From Maricaulis sp963975345 (GTDB taxonomy: Bacteria > Pseudomonadota > Alphaproteobacteria > Caulobacterales > Maricaulaceae): a DNA stretch of 64,000 nt. A program made the position numbers and the translations under genes. This document shows, one piece after another, positions 18,354-27,892 of this stretch. Positions within the stretch are counted from its first letter, which is position 1. Every line of letters starts with the position of its first letter. The DNA is taken from the NCBI RefSeq assembly GCF_963975345.1, contig NZ_CAXBGE010000001.1, forward strand, positions 124,001 to 188,000, given 5' to 3'. The notes beneath the pieces are model-generated. The model ran no database searches. It was not told where the DNA came from and saw only the letters and a list, made by a program, of their open reading frames with translations.

Positions 18354-20558
18354 ATGAAAAACTTCACATTCGAGATCGATAGCGACGGCATCGCCCTCAT
18401 AACTTTCGACAGCCCCGGCAAGTCGATGAATGTCATTTCCGCCGACGTCATGACGGATTTTGACACGTTGACAGCCAAGATTGCCTCTGACGACAGCGTC
18501 AAAGGTGCGGTCATCACCTCCGGCAAGGATGCGTTCTGCGCCGGTGCCGATCTGGCCGAATTGGGTGGCTCTGCCGCCGAATATGCCAAGCTTCCCGAAG
18601 ACGAGATGAAGGCCAAGCTGTTCGAGCAATGCTTCCGTCTCAACAAGACTTTCCGGGCGTTGGAAACCTGCGGCAAGCCGGTGGCGGCCGCGATCAATGG
18701 CCTCGCCCTTGGCGGTGGTTTCGAGATCGCGCTCGCCTGTCATTACCGCGTCATGCCATCGGACAATCCCAAAGCCCAGCTCGGCCTGCCCGAAGCCATG
18801 ATCGGCGTTCTGCCCGGCGGTGGCGGCACCCAGCGCCTGCCGCGCCTGGTTGGTCTGATGAATGCTGCGCCGATCTTGCTGCAAGGCAAGCAGATGGATG
18901 CCAATACGGCGCTCGCACAAGGCGTCATCCACGCCGTCGTGCCGATGGCCGAACTGGTCGCCAAGGCCAAGGAATTGGTCAAGGAAAACAAGCTCGATTC
19001 CAAACAGCCCTGGGACGCCGACAAATTCCGCTTCCCCGGTGGCGGCCCCTATCATCCAGCCGGTGCGCAAATGTTCGGCGCTGCCAGCCCGATGCTGCGC
19101 AAAACCACCTACGGCAATTACCCGGCTCAGCGCTACATCCTGTCCTGCGTCTATGAAGGCGCGCAGGTTTCGATGGATGAGGCGATCAAGATTGAGAGCC
19201 GCTATTTCACCAAGCTGATGCTGCGGCCTGAAAGCCGCAACATGATCCGCTCGATCTTCCTGTCGAAGCAGGCGCTCGACAAGGGTGGCCGCCGTCCGGC
19301 CAGCCAGAAAAAGGGCGAGATCAAGAAGGTCGGCGTCATCGGTGCCGGCTTCATGGGCGCCGGCATTGCCACGGTTTCGGTTCAGGCAGGGATCGAAATT
19401 GTCCTGATCGACGCCACGCAAGAGGGCGCCGAAAAGGGCAAGCAGCATGCGATGGATCATTTTGCCGGCGGCGTGAAGCGCGGCAAGATCACCCAGGACA
19501 AGGCCGACAAGCTGGCCGCGATGATCACGCCGACCACTGATTACGCCCTGATGAAGGATGTCGATTTGGTCGTTGAGGCCGTGTTCGAAAACTCCGAACT
19601 CAAGCACAAGATCACCAAAATGGCCGAAGCCGTGATCCCGGAAGGCGCCGTGTTCGGCTCCAACACCTCCTCGATTCCGATCTCCTCGCTGGCCAAAGCC
19701 TCGTCCCGTCCGGACCAGTATATCGGCATCCATTTCTTCTCGCCGGTCGAGAAGATGAATCTGGTTGAGATCATCATGGGCGACAAGACGGGCGATTATG
19801 CCCTGTCGCGTGCGATCGATTTCGTCACCAAGATCCGCAAAACCCCGATCGTGGTCGCCGACACGCGTGGCTTCTACGCCAATCGCTGCGTGATGCGCTT
19901 CATCGGCGAGGGCATGAATATGCTCGCCGAAGGCATCAAGCCGGCCCTGATCGAGAATGCGACCAAAATGGCCGGCATGCCGGTTGGTCCGCTCTCGCTG
20001 CAGGATGAGGTCGCCCTCGATCTTGGCGTGAAGCTGATCAAACAGACCAAGCTCGACCTCGGCGACGCCTACAAACCATCTCCGACCGAGCCGATCCTGT
20101 TCAAGATGGTCGAAGAGTATGATCGTATGGGCCGCAAGAATTCCAAGGGCTTCTATGATTACCCTGCCGAGAAAGGCCAGCCCAAGCGCCTTTGGCCCGA
20201 GCTGGAGCAATTTGCTCCGAACGGCAAATACGCCGAAGTCCAGCCAACACCGGCCGAGATCAAGGATCGCATCCTCTACACCCAGGCGCTCGAAGCCGCG
20301 CGCTGCATGGAAGAGGGCATTGTCCAAGATCCACGCGAAGCCGATGTCGGCTCCATCCTCGGCTGGGGTTTCGCACCCTATACCGGTGGCGCTCTGAGCT
20401 TCATCGACACGGTTGGGGCGAAGGTCTTCGTGAAGCGTGCCGATGAGCTGGCAAAGGCCTATGGCGAGCAATTCGCTGTGCCGGCGCTGCTGCGTGAAAT
20501 GGCCAAGAAAGGCGAAACTTTCTACGGCCGCTTCGGCAAGGACGCCGTCGCCGCCTGA
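18354..20558 (+). CDS. fadJ: Multifunctional enoyl-CoA hydratase / 3-hydroxyacyl-CoA dehydrogenase (FadJ/FadB type)
   Basis: This 734-residue fusion has an N-terminal crotonase domain (CAGADLAELGG; NGLALGGGFEIALACHY; IGVLPGGGGTQRLPRLVG) over about residues 1-290. A Rossmann domain starts at about 325 (VGVIGAGFMGAGIA), and the 3-hydroxyacyl-CoA dehydrogenase C-terminal domains contain GIHFFSPVEKMNLVEII. It hydrates enoyl-CoA and then oxidises the L-3-hydroxyacyl-CoA with NAD+. The FadJ-versus-FadB symbol is a convention; the sequence shows only the shared architecture. It ends the operon, with a strong terminator 22 bp downstream. Confidence 0.9.
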   Translation: MKNFTFEIDSDGIALITFDSPGKSMNVISADVMTDFDTLTAKIASDDSVKGAVITSGKDAFCAGADLAELGGSAAEYAKLPEDEMKAKLFEQCFRLNKTFRALETCGKPVAAAINGLALGGGFEIALACHYRVMPSDNPKAQLGLPEAMIGVLPGGGGTQRLPRLVGLMNAAPILLQGKQMDANTALAQGVIHAVVPMAELVAKAKELVKENKLDSKQPWDADKFRFPGGGPYHPAGAQMFGAASPMLRKTTYGNYPAQRYILSCVYEGAQVSMDEAIKIESRYFTKLMLRPESRNMIRSIFLSKQALDKGGRRPASQKKGEIKKVGVIGAGFMGAGIATVSVQAGIEIVLIDATQEGAEKGKQHAMDHFAGGVKRGKITQDKADKLAAMITPTTDYALMKDVDLVVEAVFENSELKHKITKMAEAVIPEGAVFGSNTSSIPISSLAKASSRPDQYIGIHFFSPVEKMNLVEIIMGDKTGDYALSRAIDFVTKIRKTPIVVADTRGFYANRCVMRFIGEGMNMLAEGIKPALIENATKMAGMPVGPLSLQDEVALDLGVKLIKQTKLDLGDAYKPSPTEPILFKMVEEYDRMGRKNSKGFYDYPAEKGQPKRLWPELEQFAPNGKYAEVQPTPAEIKDRILYTQALEAARCMEEGIVQDPREADVGSILGWGFAPYTGGALSFIDTVGAKVFVKRADELAKAYGEQFAVPALLREMAKKGETFYGRFGKDAVAA

Positions 20559-20580
20559 TTGGCGATGATGCATTGAATGA

Positions 20581-20614
20581 AAAGGCCGGTCCGGTTATCC
20601 GGGCCGGCCTTTTT
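20581..20614 (+). terminator. Intrinsic terminator of the beta-oxidation operon
   Basis: A 14-bp stem (20581-20594 with 20599-20612, one U-G pair) closes on a TTAT loop and is followed by a T tract at 20610-20614. It lies just downstream of the fadJ-type stop codon. Confidence 0.9.
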
Positions 20615-20740
20615 GTGCGCACTGCCTGGTTTCTCCAACCGGCCCGTAAACCTTTCATTCATCAAATATGACATGCGCGCCCGGGCGATCCGGCGACTAT
20701 GAGCCGTCTCGCACAAGCGAGTCGTCGACTGGGAATACCC

Positions 20741-20974
20741 ATGATCCGCTTCGGTCAAATCTCCTGGCAGTCTTCGGCACGGCTAATTGCTTTGGCCTCG
20801 TGGGCCTTGGCATTGGCCTTGACCGGCGGGATGGGCTGGCAGGCGTGGACGGCGATCCAGCAATCGGCGGGCCTGTCGGGCTATGGCTCGACCCAAGTTG
20901 ATACGGCGTTGATCCTACAGCCTGCGCCCAGCGCTGCCGAGATCATTGCGACCAAGAATCGGGTGGCGCGCTAG
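20741..20974 (+). CDS. Small hypothetical single-TM protein
   Basis: This 77-codon ORF starts at ATG 20741 with GGGA 8-12 bases upstream; an in-frame ATG at 20699 has no SD. A hydrophobic segment spans about residues 13-33 and a short polar tail follows. No family is recognised. Codon use resembles the neighbours, and it fills the gap between the operon terminator and the methyltransferase on the same strand. It could be a small membrane protein or a spurious frame. Confidence 0.45.
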   Translation: MIRFGQISWQSSARLIALASWALALALTGGMGWQAWTAIQQSAGLSGYGSTQVDTALILQPAPSAAEIIATKNRVAR

Positions 20975-21021
20975 CCGCATGATGGCCTAAGGCTTTCCCT
21001 CCACTCCTTGGAGGAAATTTG

Positions 21022-21852
21022 ATGTCAGCCGCCACACTCAACGATGATGATTATATAATCGGTGCCAACCAGGCCGAGATCGAGCGTCTCGGCTTGCAGC
21101 ATGCGATCTGGCGCGAGGCGGCGCTGCAGGCTTGGCAGAGCGGCGGCATCCGCCCCGGCATGACGGTGATGGATGTTGGTGCCGGGCCCGGCTATGCCAG
21201 TTTCGATCTGGCGCGCATGGTTGGCCCGAGCGGTCGCGTGATTGCCGTCGATCAGTCGGCCCTTTTTCTTGACGCCCTGCGCGAAGGGGCTGCGGCGCGC
21301 CGACTGGGCAATATCGAAACGGTTGAATGCGATCTGGCCGATTATGATTGGCCGCAGGCGAGCTGTGACGCGATCTGGTCACGCTGGTGCCTCTGCTTCG
21401 TGCCCGACCCGGATGCGGTGCTGGCCGGGATTGATCGCGCCCTCAAACCGGGTGGACGCTACATCACCCAGGAATACGGCGATTATCGCAGCTTCCGGCT
21501 CGAGCCACGCGCGCCGGTGTTTGACCGCTTTCTCGCAGCAGTCGAGGCGAGTTGGCGCCATTTTGGCGGCGACCCGAATGTCGCGCAGCGCTTCCCCAAA
21601 GCCTTCGCGGCGCTGGGCTGGCAGACGCTGAGCCTGAAGCCGATTGTCCATGCCGGCAACCCTGGCGACTGGATCTGGCAATGGCCACTGACCTGGCTGG
21701 AACAGGCGCCGGCGCGTCTGGTTGATCTGGGCTTTCTCGGCGCGGAAGACGCCGTCAGTTTCGCCGCCTTCGTCGCCGAACGCCAAGCCGACCCGGCCAG
21801 CCTGATGATCACTCCGATGGTGCTGGAAACAATCGCGCGCAAGGCGGATTGA
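21022..21852 (+). CDS. Class I SAM-dependent methyltransferase
   Basis: This 276-residue protein starts at ATG 21022 behind a strong SD (GGAGGAAA, 21010-21017). Motif I is VMDVGAGPGYASFDLA at about residues 52-67, with the acidic VDQS ending beta-2. An SRWCLCFVPDPDAVLAGI stretch fits the post-motif region of Methyltransf_11/25 enzymes. It overlaps the tail region before the GST-like gene, so the two may be cotranscribed. The methyl acceptor is unknown. Confidence 0.85.
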   Translation: MSAATLNDDDYIIGANQAEIERLGLQHAIWREAALQAWQSGGIRPGMTVMDVGAGPGYASFDLARMVGPSGRVIAVDQSALFLDALREGAAARRLGNIETVECDLADYDWPQASCDAIWSRWCLCFVPDPDAVLAGIDRALKPGGRYITQEYGDYRSFRLEPRAPVFDRFLAAVEASWRHFGGDPNVAQRFPKAFAALGWQTLSLKPIVHAGNPGDWIWQWPLTWLEQAPARLVDLGFLGAEDAVSFAAFVAERQADPASLMITPMVLETIARKAD

Positions 21853-21920
21853 CGGCAGGCCAGCGCTTGCGCCGGCCGTTGCAAGCGTTCAAATTCCTGA
21901 AACTGCTTGGGAGTCTCATC

Positions 21921-23033
21921 ATGACCTATACGCTGATCGGCACCGCCGTCTCGCTCTATACAGGCAAGGCGCGCGGCTATCTGCGCTGGAAGAATGTGCC
22001 CTTCCGCGAGCAGCTCTCGACGGTCGATATCTACAAGTCGATCATCCTGCCACGCATCGGCTGGCCGGTCGTGCCGGTGCTGTTGCATGAAGACGGTAGC
22101 GAGCATGGCGTCGCCGTTCAGGACACGACCGAGATCATCGATTATGTCGAAGCCCGCGAGCCGGGCCCCTCGGTTTATCCCGCCGGGCCGGTACAGAAGC
22201 TGGCAGCTTTGATCTTGGAATTGTTTGGCGATGAATGGCTGGTGATCCCGGCTATGCATTATCGCTGGGCCTATAATCGCGACTTCGCTCAAGCCGAATT
22301 CGGCGCCACCTCCTATCCCGATTTGCCGCCGGCCGAACAACGCGCAGCCGTACAGAAATCGGTCGACTTCTTTTCCGGTGCCCTGCCGGTGTTGGGCATC
22401 AATCCGGATAGCGTTGCCGCGGTCGAGGCCGCCTTTGAGGCTTTCCTTGCCGCGTTTGAGGCGCATCTTGGGACGCAGGACTTCCTGCTGGGAACACGGC
22501 CGTCGATTGGCGATTACGGTTTTCTCGGCCCGCTCTATGCGCATTTGCTGCGCGACCCGGCCTCCGGCGCGATCATGGAAAGACTGGCGCCGCGCGTCGC
22601 CGATTGGGCCCGGCGCACCCACGCACCGCAGCACGCATTGACTGGCGAATTCGTCGCAAACGATGAACTCTCGCCAACATTGCTTCCGATATTGGAAATG
22701 TTCGCGGCGCAGCAATTGCCAGTTCTGCTCGACACCGCAAAGGCGCTCGCGGACTGGTCCGACGCCAACCCGGAAGTCACTGAATTGCCACGCATGTTGG
22801 GCTTCAATAAAGCGATGATCGGGCATGGTGACAATGTCGTTGAAACTGACCGCGCCATCTTCCCCTATCCGCTCTGGATGCTGCAACGCGTCACCGATCA
22901 TCTCGCCTCTCTGGAGGGTGATGCGCGCGCGCGGGCCGACAAAATGCTGCGCAGCATTGGTGCAGCAAAATTGATTGATTTCACCCTGCCGATACGACTG
23001 GCGCGGAAGAATTTCAAACTGGTTCGCGGCTGA
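21921..23033 (+). CDS. Glutathione S-transferase family protein
   Basis: This 370-residue protein starts at ATG 21921 with GGGAG 8-12 bases upstream. The first 80 residues form a GST N-terminal thioredoxin-like domain (RGYLRWKNVPFREQLS; WPVVPVLLHEDG; DTTEIIDYVEAR). The helical C-terminal domain contains GDYGFLGPLYAHLLRDP, the usual GST alpha-6 motif. It is longer than canonical GSTs (about 220) because of an extra C-terminal helical region after about residue 250. It may be cotranscribed with the methyltransferase. The substrate is unknown. Confidence 0.82.
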   Translation: MTYTLIGTAVSLYTGKARGYLRWKNVPFREQLSTVDIYKSIILPRIGWPVVPVLLHEDGSEHGVAVQDTTEIIDYVEAREPGPSVYPAGPVQKLAALILELFGDEWLVIPAMHYRWAYNRDFAQAEFGATSYPDLPPAEQRAAVQKSVDFFSGALPVLGINPDSVAAVEAAFEAFLAAFEAHLGTQDFLLGTRPSIGDYGFLGPLYAHLLRDPASGAIMERLAPRVADWARRTHAPQHALTGEFVANDELSPTLLPILEMFAAQQLPVLLDTAKALADWSDANPEVTELPRMLGFNKAMIGHGDNVVETDRAIFPYPLWMLQRVTDHLASLEGDARARADKMLRSIGAAKLIDFTLPIRLARKNFKLVRG

Positions 23034-23098
23034 TCCTCTCTTGATCGATTTGGGGCAATGCGGCATGAATTGGCCTCGCTTTATCGTTTGAGGAATAA

Positions 23099-23989
23099 AT
23101 GGACCGGATCGACGCCTTGCGGCTTTTCTCCTCTGTTGCCGAGCTGGGCAGCTTCACCCAAGCCTCCGAGCGCGAGGGGATCACGCCTGGCGCCGCCTCG
23201 AAGCAGATCACGGCGTTGGAGACACGGCTGCAGGCGCGCCTGTTTGAGCGCACGACGCGCTCGGTCCGGCTGACTGAGGCAGGCGCTGCCCTGCTCGACC
23301 GGGTGCGGCCCTGGCTGTCCGAATATGATGCGCTGGAAGAAGGCGTCGCCGATGCCCGTTCCGCTCCGGCCGGCCTGTTGCGCGTGACGGCGTCGGTCGA
23401 TTTCGGGGCGCGGCAATTAATGCGCCCGATTGCCGCTTTCATGACGCTTTGGCCCGGCGTTGAGGTGCGGCTTTCGCTGGCGGATCGCATGGTCGATCTG
23501 GTCGAGGACGGTTTTGATGTTGGCGTGCGGATTGGCAATCTCGATGACAGCGCTCTGATTGCGCGGCGCCTCGCCCCGGCCTGCATGGCCCTGGTCGCGT
23601 CACCGGCCTATCTCGCCGCCAGGGGTGCGCCGCTTCACCCGTCCGAGCTCGCGGCCCATGATGTCATCATCGATCGTAACAAGCCGGCGCCGCAGCAACT
23701 CAAATTCACGCGTGGCGACGAGATATTCGACGTTCGTGTCACCGGTCGGCTAACCCTGAACGGTGCCAGTGCCGCCATCGAAGCCGCTGCCGCCGGCGTC
23801 GGCATCGCCTGCTCGCCGCGCTATGCCGCCGAAGCCGCGCTGGCCGCTGGGCGCGTTGTGCCGCTGATGCCGGACTGGCAACCCGACCACCGCAATCTCT
23901 GGGCCGTCTTCCCGTCCAGCCGCTATCTCACCCATCGGGTGCGCCTGTTTGTGGATCACCTCGCCGAGCATTTCACTGACAGTGTTTAG
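23099..23989 (+). CDS. LysR family transcriptional regulator
   Basis: This 296-residue protein has the LysR helix-turn-helix at the N-terminus (MDRIDALRLFSSVAELGSF, then AASKQITALETRLQARLFERT) and a periplasmic-binding-like effector domain from about residue 90. An SD (TGAGGAATAA) precedes the ATG. It is downstream of the GST gene on the same strand; LysR regulators often act on adjacent genes, but no divergent target is present here. The effector is unknown. Confidence 0.9.
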   Translation: MDRIDALRLFSSVAELGSFTQASEREGITPGAASKQITALETRLQARLFERTTRSVRLTEAGAALLDRVRPWLSEYDALEEGVADARSAPAGLLRVTASVDFGARQLMRPIAAFMTLWPGVEVRLSLADRMVDLVEDGFDVGVRIGNLDDSALIARRLAPACMALVASPAYLAARGAPLHPSELAAHDVIIDRNKPAPQQLKFTRGDEIFDVRVTGRLTLNGASAAIEAAAAGVGIACSPRYAAEAALAAGRVVPLMPDWQPDHRNLWAVFPSSRYLTHRVRLFVDHLAEHFTDSV

Positions 23990-24051
23990 GGCTGTGGATA
24001 AGCAGTGGGCAATTCTGCGGAAAACTCTCTGAGCTTTGGGGCAACGCTTTT

Positions 24052-24197
24052 CCTCTCCGCGAGGCGAGGGTGTCCCGCAGGGGCGGGTGAGGCGGCCAGC
24101 GCTACGACTCAGGGCTGACGCGGCTCTCTCTTCAATCGCTCGCCGGCGGCGTTTCCCCCTCATCCGCCCTTTGGGCGCCTTCTCTCTTGGAGAAGGA
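24052..24197. repeat. Interspersed inverted-repeat element
   Basis: About 40-bp arms at 24052-24092 and about 24155-24196 are imperfect inverse copies of each other. Both contain a GGGCGG(G/A)TGAGG-like block and a CTCTC-type block. Dispersed elements of this look are common in alphaproteobacterial intergenic DNA. It occupies most of the 320-bp gap between the LysR and lipoprotein genes, where I see no coding sequence. Confidence 0.6.
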
Positions 24198-24310
24198 GGC
24201 GGACGGGGCGCGCGTCGCGCCAAATACCACCCCCGGCATTCGGCATTCGGCCCCGCGCTGCTTCGTGATATAACTGCCTTCAAAGCAGCCGCGCATCCCG
24301 GGGGAAACCG

Positions 24311-25150
24311 ATGAAACATGTGATCGTAATCGCGCTGGTTTGCGCGGGTCTGACGGCTTGCGCGACAACGGGCACGGGGGCCGGTATTGGCGGCGGTGTG
24401 GCGAGCAGCGCGTTCGATTATGCGCCGGCGCGGGCCAGCCGGGCGGCTGACACACGCTTCGGCTACCGGCTCGCCGGCGATGAGTGGCAGGGCCGGATGG
24501 TGTTTGAATCGGTTAGCGGCGAAGCGCGGGTTGATTTCACCCTCGATGCGGCAGAGAGCGAGACGGACCGGGCCGAATTGCTGATTTCCATGCCTTATCT
24601 CGATGGCGGCGTGCGGCGCTATGACGGCGTCACCGATCATGGCCGGGCGGTGTTTGTGCAGCTGCAGGCCGGGCCATGTCACAATTCCGATGGCGACATC
24701 GATCCCTATTTCGTGACGGTGCGAGTCGGCGATGCACAGATGAACGGCTGCGCGATGGAAACCGCGCCGATTGATCGCTGGGCCAATTATCTCGCCGACT
24801 ATCTGCCGGCGATTGACGTCTGCTTGGCCGAAATGGCCGGCGAGGCCGATCATGTCTCCCTCGCCTATACCCTGACCGGCGGTGCCACCGCGATCCGCTT
24901 GGTCGACCATGACGGCAGCAGCTGGGAATGCGCGACGCGTGATGACGGCAGCCACGTCAATTCGCTGCGGGCGATCAATGCCGCCGACGCCATCTTGGGC
25001 GAGGGCGATCCGATTTTCGTGCGCGCCTTCATGCCTGATGCGTCCGACAGCTGCTATGTCTTCGAATCCGTGCGCGAGGGGAATGGGGATCTGATCGGCG
25101 CTCTGGGCTATGATGTTTGTGATGCAGGTCGCGATTCCGATATTGGCTGA
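24311..25150 (+). CDS. Hypothetical lipoprotein
   Basis: This 279-residue protein starts at an ATG with GGGGGAAA upstream. The N-terminus is a lipoprotein signal with lipobox LTAC (Cys17) after MKHVIVIALVCAG. A Gly-rich linker follows, then a beta-rich domain repeated in outline (VRFTLDAAESETDR-like and YTLTGGATAIRL segments) with two conserved-looking Cys pairs. No family is recognised. It sits upstream of, and is probably in an operon with, the AMIN/TPR-like protein 43 bp downstream. It should be anchored to the inner or outer membrane. Confidence 0.7.
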   Translation: MKHVIVIALVCAGLTACATTGTGAGIGGGVASSAFDYAPARASRAADTRFGYRLAGDEWQGRMVFESVSGEARVDFTLDAAESETDRAELLISMPYLDGGVRRYDGVTDHGRAVFVQLQAGPCHNSDGDIDPYFVTVRVGDAQMNGCAMETAPIDRWANYLADYLPAIDVCLAEMAGEADHVSLAYTLTGGATAIRLVDHDGSSWECATRDDGSHVNSLRAINAADAILGEGDPIFVRAFMPDASDSCYVFESVREGNGDLIGALGYDVCDAGRDSDIG

Positions 25151-25193
25151 GATTTAACCCGGCCTTAACGCGACGCGGCCGAGGGCATGAACC

Positions 25194-26141
25194 ATGCGCG
25201 CCCTGACCCTTTTATGCTTCATCCTGATGGCGGCCTCCCCCGCCCACGCCGAGCTGCGCGATGTGCGCGCCCGCCTGTCCGGACAGGAAGGGTTGATCTG
25301 GCTCGCCTTTGACGGCCAGCCGACCATGCTGAGGCACGAGGCCACCGATGAGGGGCTCGATCTGGTGATCGACGGCGTCAGCGTCGCTTCCCACACGATC
25401 ACGCCGCGCGACCGCGAGCTTGTGACCGCGCTGCAAGTCGAGCCGACGCCCACCGGCGCCCGCATCCGGCTGCAAGGCCATGGATCGTGGGCTGCGACCG
25501 AGGCCGAGCTGCGACAGGGCGGCGTCTTGGTCCGGGTGCATCTGGACGGCAGCGCATCCTCGGCAACGCGGACCGCTTCGAACTATCCCGCGCCAGATCC
25601 GGCCTGGACACCGACCCCCACTCCGGCGCCTGTTCCGGCATCCGCCGCCAGTGCGGCACCCGCGAGCGCACCCGTTCAACAGGCGGCCGCAACGCCAATG
25701 CCGGCGCCAGCTGTCCACGCCGCCGCCGAGCCAGAAACCCATGCCCCAGCGGCATCGTCTCCCGACAGCCCGGCGCGCGCGAGCAATGTGTCGGCCCGGG
25801 CCGCGACCATGGCCGCCGCTTCGCTGCCGGTTGATGTCTCCGCCTGTGCCACCGCTGCGGCGGCCGTTCAGGCCAATCCCTGGGACGATGCCGGGCTGAT
25901 GCGCCATGCCGGCTGTCTCGCGCGGGCGGGCGATGCAGGTCAGGCAAGCCGGATTTACGAACAGATGCTGGCCTTCGAGCCCAATGATGTCACTGCCCTG
26001 ATGGCATTGGCCGATCTGCGCCTGCAACAGGGTGATCGCGCTGCAGCGCGGACGCTCTATCTGCGCGCCGCCGAACACGCGACCAGCGACTCCGCAGCCT
26101 TGCGTGCGCGCAGCCAGGCCGAGGCGCTACGGCCGCAATGA
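25194..26141 (+). CDS. Hypothetical secreted protein with Pro/Ala linker and TPR-like C-terminus
   Basis: This is a 315-residue protein with a Sec signal peptide (cleavage after AHA, residue 19). A beta-rich domain follows at about 20-130, then a Pro/Ala-rich linker at about 135-195 (PDPAWTPTPTPAPVPAS), then a helical TPR-like repeat region at about 215-310 (MRHAGCLARAGDAGQASRI; DVTALMALADLRLQQGDRA). GAGGG precedes the ATG. The gene ends 28 bp before thiD. Function unknown; it is probably periplasmic. Confidence 0.7.
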   Translation: MRALTLLCFILMAASPAHAELRDVRARLSGQEGLIWLAFDGQPTMLRHEATDEGLDLVIDGVSVASHTITPRDRELVTALQVEPTPTGARIRLQGHGSWAATEAELRQGGVLVRVHLDGSASSATRTASNYPAPDPAWTPTPTPAPVPASAASAAPASAPVQQAAATPMPAPAVHAAAEPETHAPAASSPDSPARASNVSARAATMAAASLPVDVSACATAAAAVQANPWDDAGLMRHAGCLARAGDAGQASRIYEQMLAFEPNDVTALMALADLRLQQGDRAAARTLYLRAAEHATSDSAALRARSQAEALRPQ

Positions 26142-26169
26142 TGCGTCAAATGCCAAAGGGCCTGTAAAT

Positions 26170-26979
26170 ATGACCGAGATCGAACACGCCGGACGCGTTC
26201 TGGTGATCGCCGGATCCGATAGTGGTGGCGGGGCCGGCATTCAGGCGGACATCAAGGCCATCGCCGCGATGGGCGGTTATGCGACAACCGCCATCACCGC
26301 GATCACCGCGCAGAATACGCTCGGCGTCAACGCGGTGCATCCCGTTCCCGTCGAGATCGTGATCGCCCAGATCGAGGCCGTGCTCGACGATATCGGCACC
26401 GACGCGATCAAGACCGGTATGCTGGTTGATGAGGCCATCGTGCTCGCCGTTGCCGATCTGATCGAACGCCGTGCGCCCGGCCGGCCTTTTGTGCTCGATC
26501 CGGTGATGGTCGCAACGTCCGGCGATACCCTGCTCGATGCCGGCGCCGAAGCGGCGATCCGCGACCGGTTATTGCCACTCGCCACGCTCGTCACCCCGAA
26601 TATCCCGGAAGCCGAACGGCTGGCCGGCGGCAAGATTGATGATATTGACGCGCAAATCGGAGCTGCCGAAGCGCTGATCGAAATGGGGGCCCGCGCCGCA
26701 CTGGTCAAAGGCGGGCACTTGCCGGGCAATATTGCGCGCGATGTGCTGGTGTCCTCGCGCGGGATGGAGATTATCGAACGTCCACGCCTCGACACCCGCC
26801 ACACGCACGGAACCGGTTGCACCCTGGCCTCAGCCATCGCGGCGCTGTTGGCGCGCGGCTATTCCCTGTCGGATTCCGTCAAACATGCCGGCGATTATCT
26901 CTATGAAGCCATCTCCCGTGCACCCGGCTTCGGGGCAGGTCATGGGCCGGTCGATCATATGTGGATGATCCGGGAATAG
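26170..26979 (+). CDS. thiD: Hydroxymethylpyrimidine/phosphomethylpyrimidine kinase
   Basis: This 269-residue ribokinase-fold enzyme starts at ATG 26170 with AAGGG upstream; the longer frame overlaps the preceding gene. IAGSDSGGGAGIQADIK at about residues 14-30 is the ThiD signature, and HTHGTGCTLASAIAA near 210-224 supplies the anion hole and catalytic Cys/Asp region. It phosphorylates HMP and HMP-P to HMP-PP for thiamine synthesis. thiC lies 14 kb away under its own riboswitch; no riboswitch is seen here. Confidence 0.92.
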   Translation: MTEIEHAGRVLVIAGSDSGGGAGIQADIKAIAAMGGYATTAITAITAQNTLGVNAVHPVPVEIVIAQIEAVLDDIGTDAIKTGMLVDEAIVLAVADLIERRAPGRPFVLDPVMVATSGDTLLDAGAEAAIRDRLLPLATLVTPNIPEAERLAGGKIDDIDAQIGAAEALIEMGARAALVKGGHLPGNIARDVLVSSRGMEIIERPRLDTRHTHGTGCTLASAIAALLARGYSLSDSVKHAGDYLYEAISRAPGFGAGHGPVDHMWMIRE

Positions 26980-26988
26980 GCTGCGGCG

Positions 26989-27891
26989 TCAAACCGGCGG
27001 CGGGGCGGGTTTCTTGCGCGCCAGCCAGACACCACCGAGGATAATCGTCAGGGCCAGCAGCGCGTTCCAGCCAATGGTTTCACCGATCAGCAGCCCGGTC
27101 ACAACGGCGGCGATTGGGGTCAGATAATTCACCGTTGCCAGAAAACTCGGCCCGGCAGTGCGCGCGATCTGCATCAACAGCACGGTCGCGAAGGCGGTCG
27201 GACCGATTGCCAGCCACAATACGCTCATCCAGGCCGAGGCCGGTGCGGGCTCCATCTGCGCCATATCCCAGACGCCGAAGGGCAGGGCCAGCAAAGCGGC
27301 CATGATCAGCATGCCAGCGCCAGACAGTGAGGGCGGCGTGTCGGGCAGAAGGCGGGCCAGCACTGCATTGATGCCATAGCAGACCGCCGCGCCGAGCACG
27401 CCGAGCTGCGCAAACAGTCCGGTCCCGCCCAGGCCGCGCAGGGCGACCGGCCCCAGTAAAACCACTACACCGGCAAAGCCCAACAGAAAGCCAGCCAGCC
27501 GCCGCGCATTCATCTGCTCACCCGGCACGAAGATATGCGCCAGCGCGATTGTGGTCAGCGGCATGGTGGCGATCAAAATGCCGGTCAGCGCGCTATCAAT
27601 CGTCTGCTGGCCCCAGCTGATCAGAAAGAAGGGCAGGGCATTGCCGAACAGGCCGAGCGCGCCAAACCACAGCCAGCGCTTGTCATTGAGCGGTGGCAGA
27701 CGGTGACCGCGCGCATAGGTCCAGCCGGTCAATAAAATGGCGGCGACGCCGATGCGCACGAAGATCAGGGCTGCAGGTGAGAAACTGATCACCGCATGTT
27801 TGATGAAAGCGTAGGCCGAGCCCCAGAGCAGCGTCAGCACGAGCAACATGGCCCAATCGCGCAGGGTCGGATGGTGCAGGGGCCGGTTCAA
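26989..27891 (-). CDS. EamA/DMT family transporter
   Basis: This 300-residue protein has about ten hydrophobic segments in two EamA repeats of five. Motifs include LLWGSAYAFIKHAV at the first repeat and TAFATVLLMQIARTAG near the second. It is an inner-membrane permease of the drug/metabolite exporter superfamily with unpredictable substrate. It is convergent with thiD and 2 bp from the downstream class V aminotransferase gene on the same strand, so the pair may form an operon. Confidence 0.87.
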   Translation of the reverse strand: MNRPLHHPTLRDWAMLLVLTLLWGSAYAFIKHAVISFSPAALIFVRIGVAAILLTGWTYARGHRLPPLNDKRWLWFGALGLFGNALPFFLISWGQQTIDSALTGILIATMPLTTIALAHIFVPGEQMNARRLAGFLLGFAGVVVLLGPVALRGLGGTGLFAQLGVLGAAVCYGINAVLARLLPDTPPSLSGAGMLIMAALLALPFGVWDMAQMEPAPASAWMSVLWLAIGPTAFATVLLMQIARTAGPSFLATVNYLTPIAAVVTGLLIGETIGWNALLALTIILGGVWLARKKPAPPPV

Positions 27892-27892
27892 A

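Noticed and set aside
18339..20573. A 744-codon open frame antisense to the FadJ-type gene
   Set aside because: It mirrors strong fadJ codon periodicity, has no family-like motifs, and follows the usual antisense artefact of GC-rich codon use.
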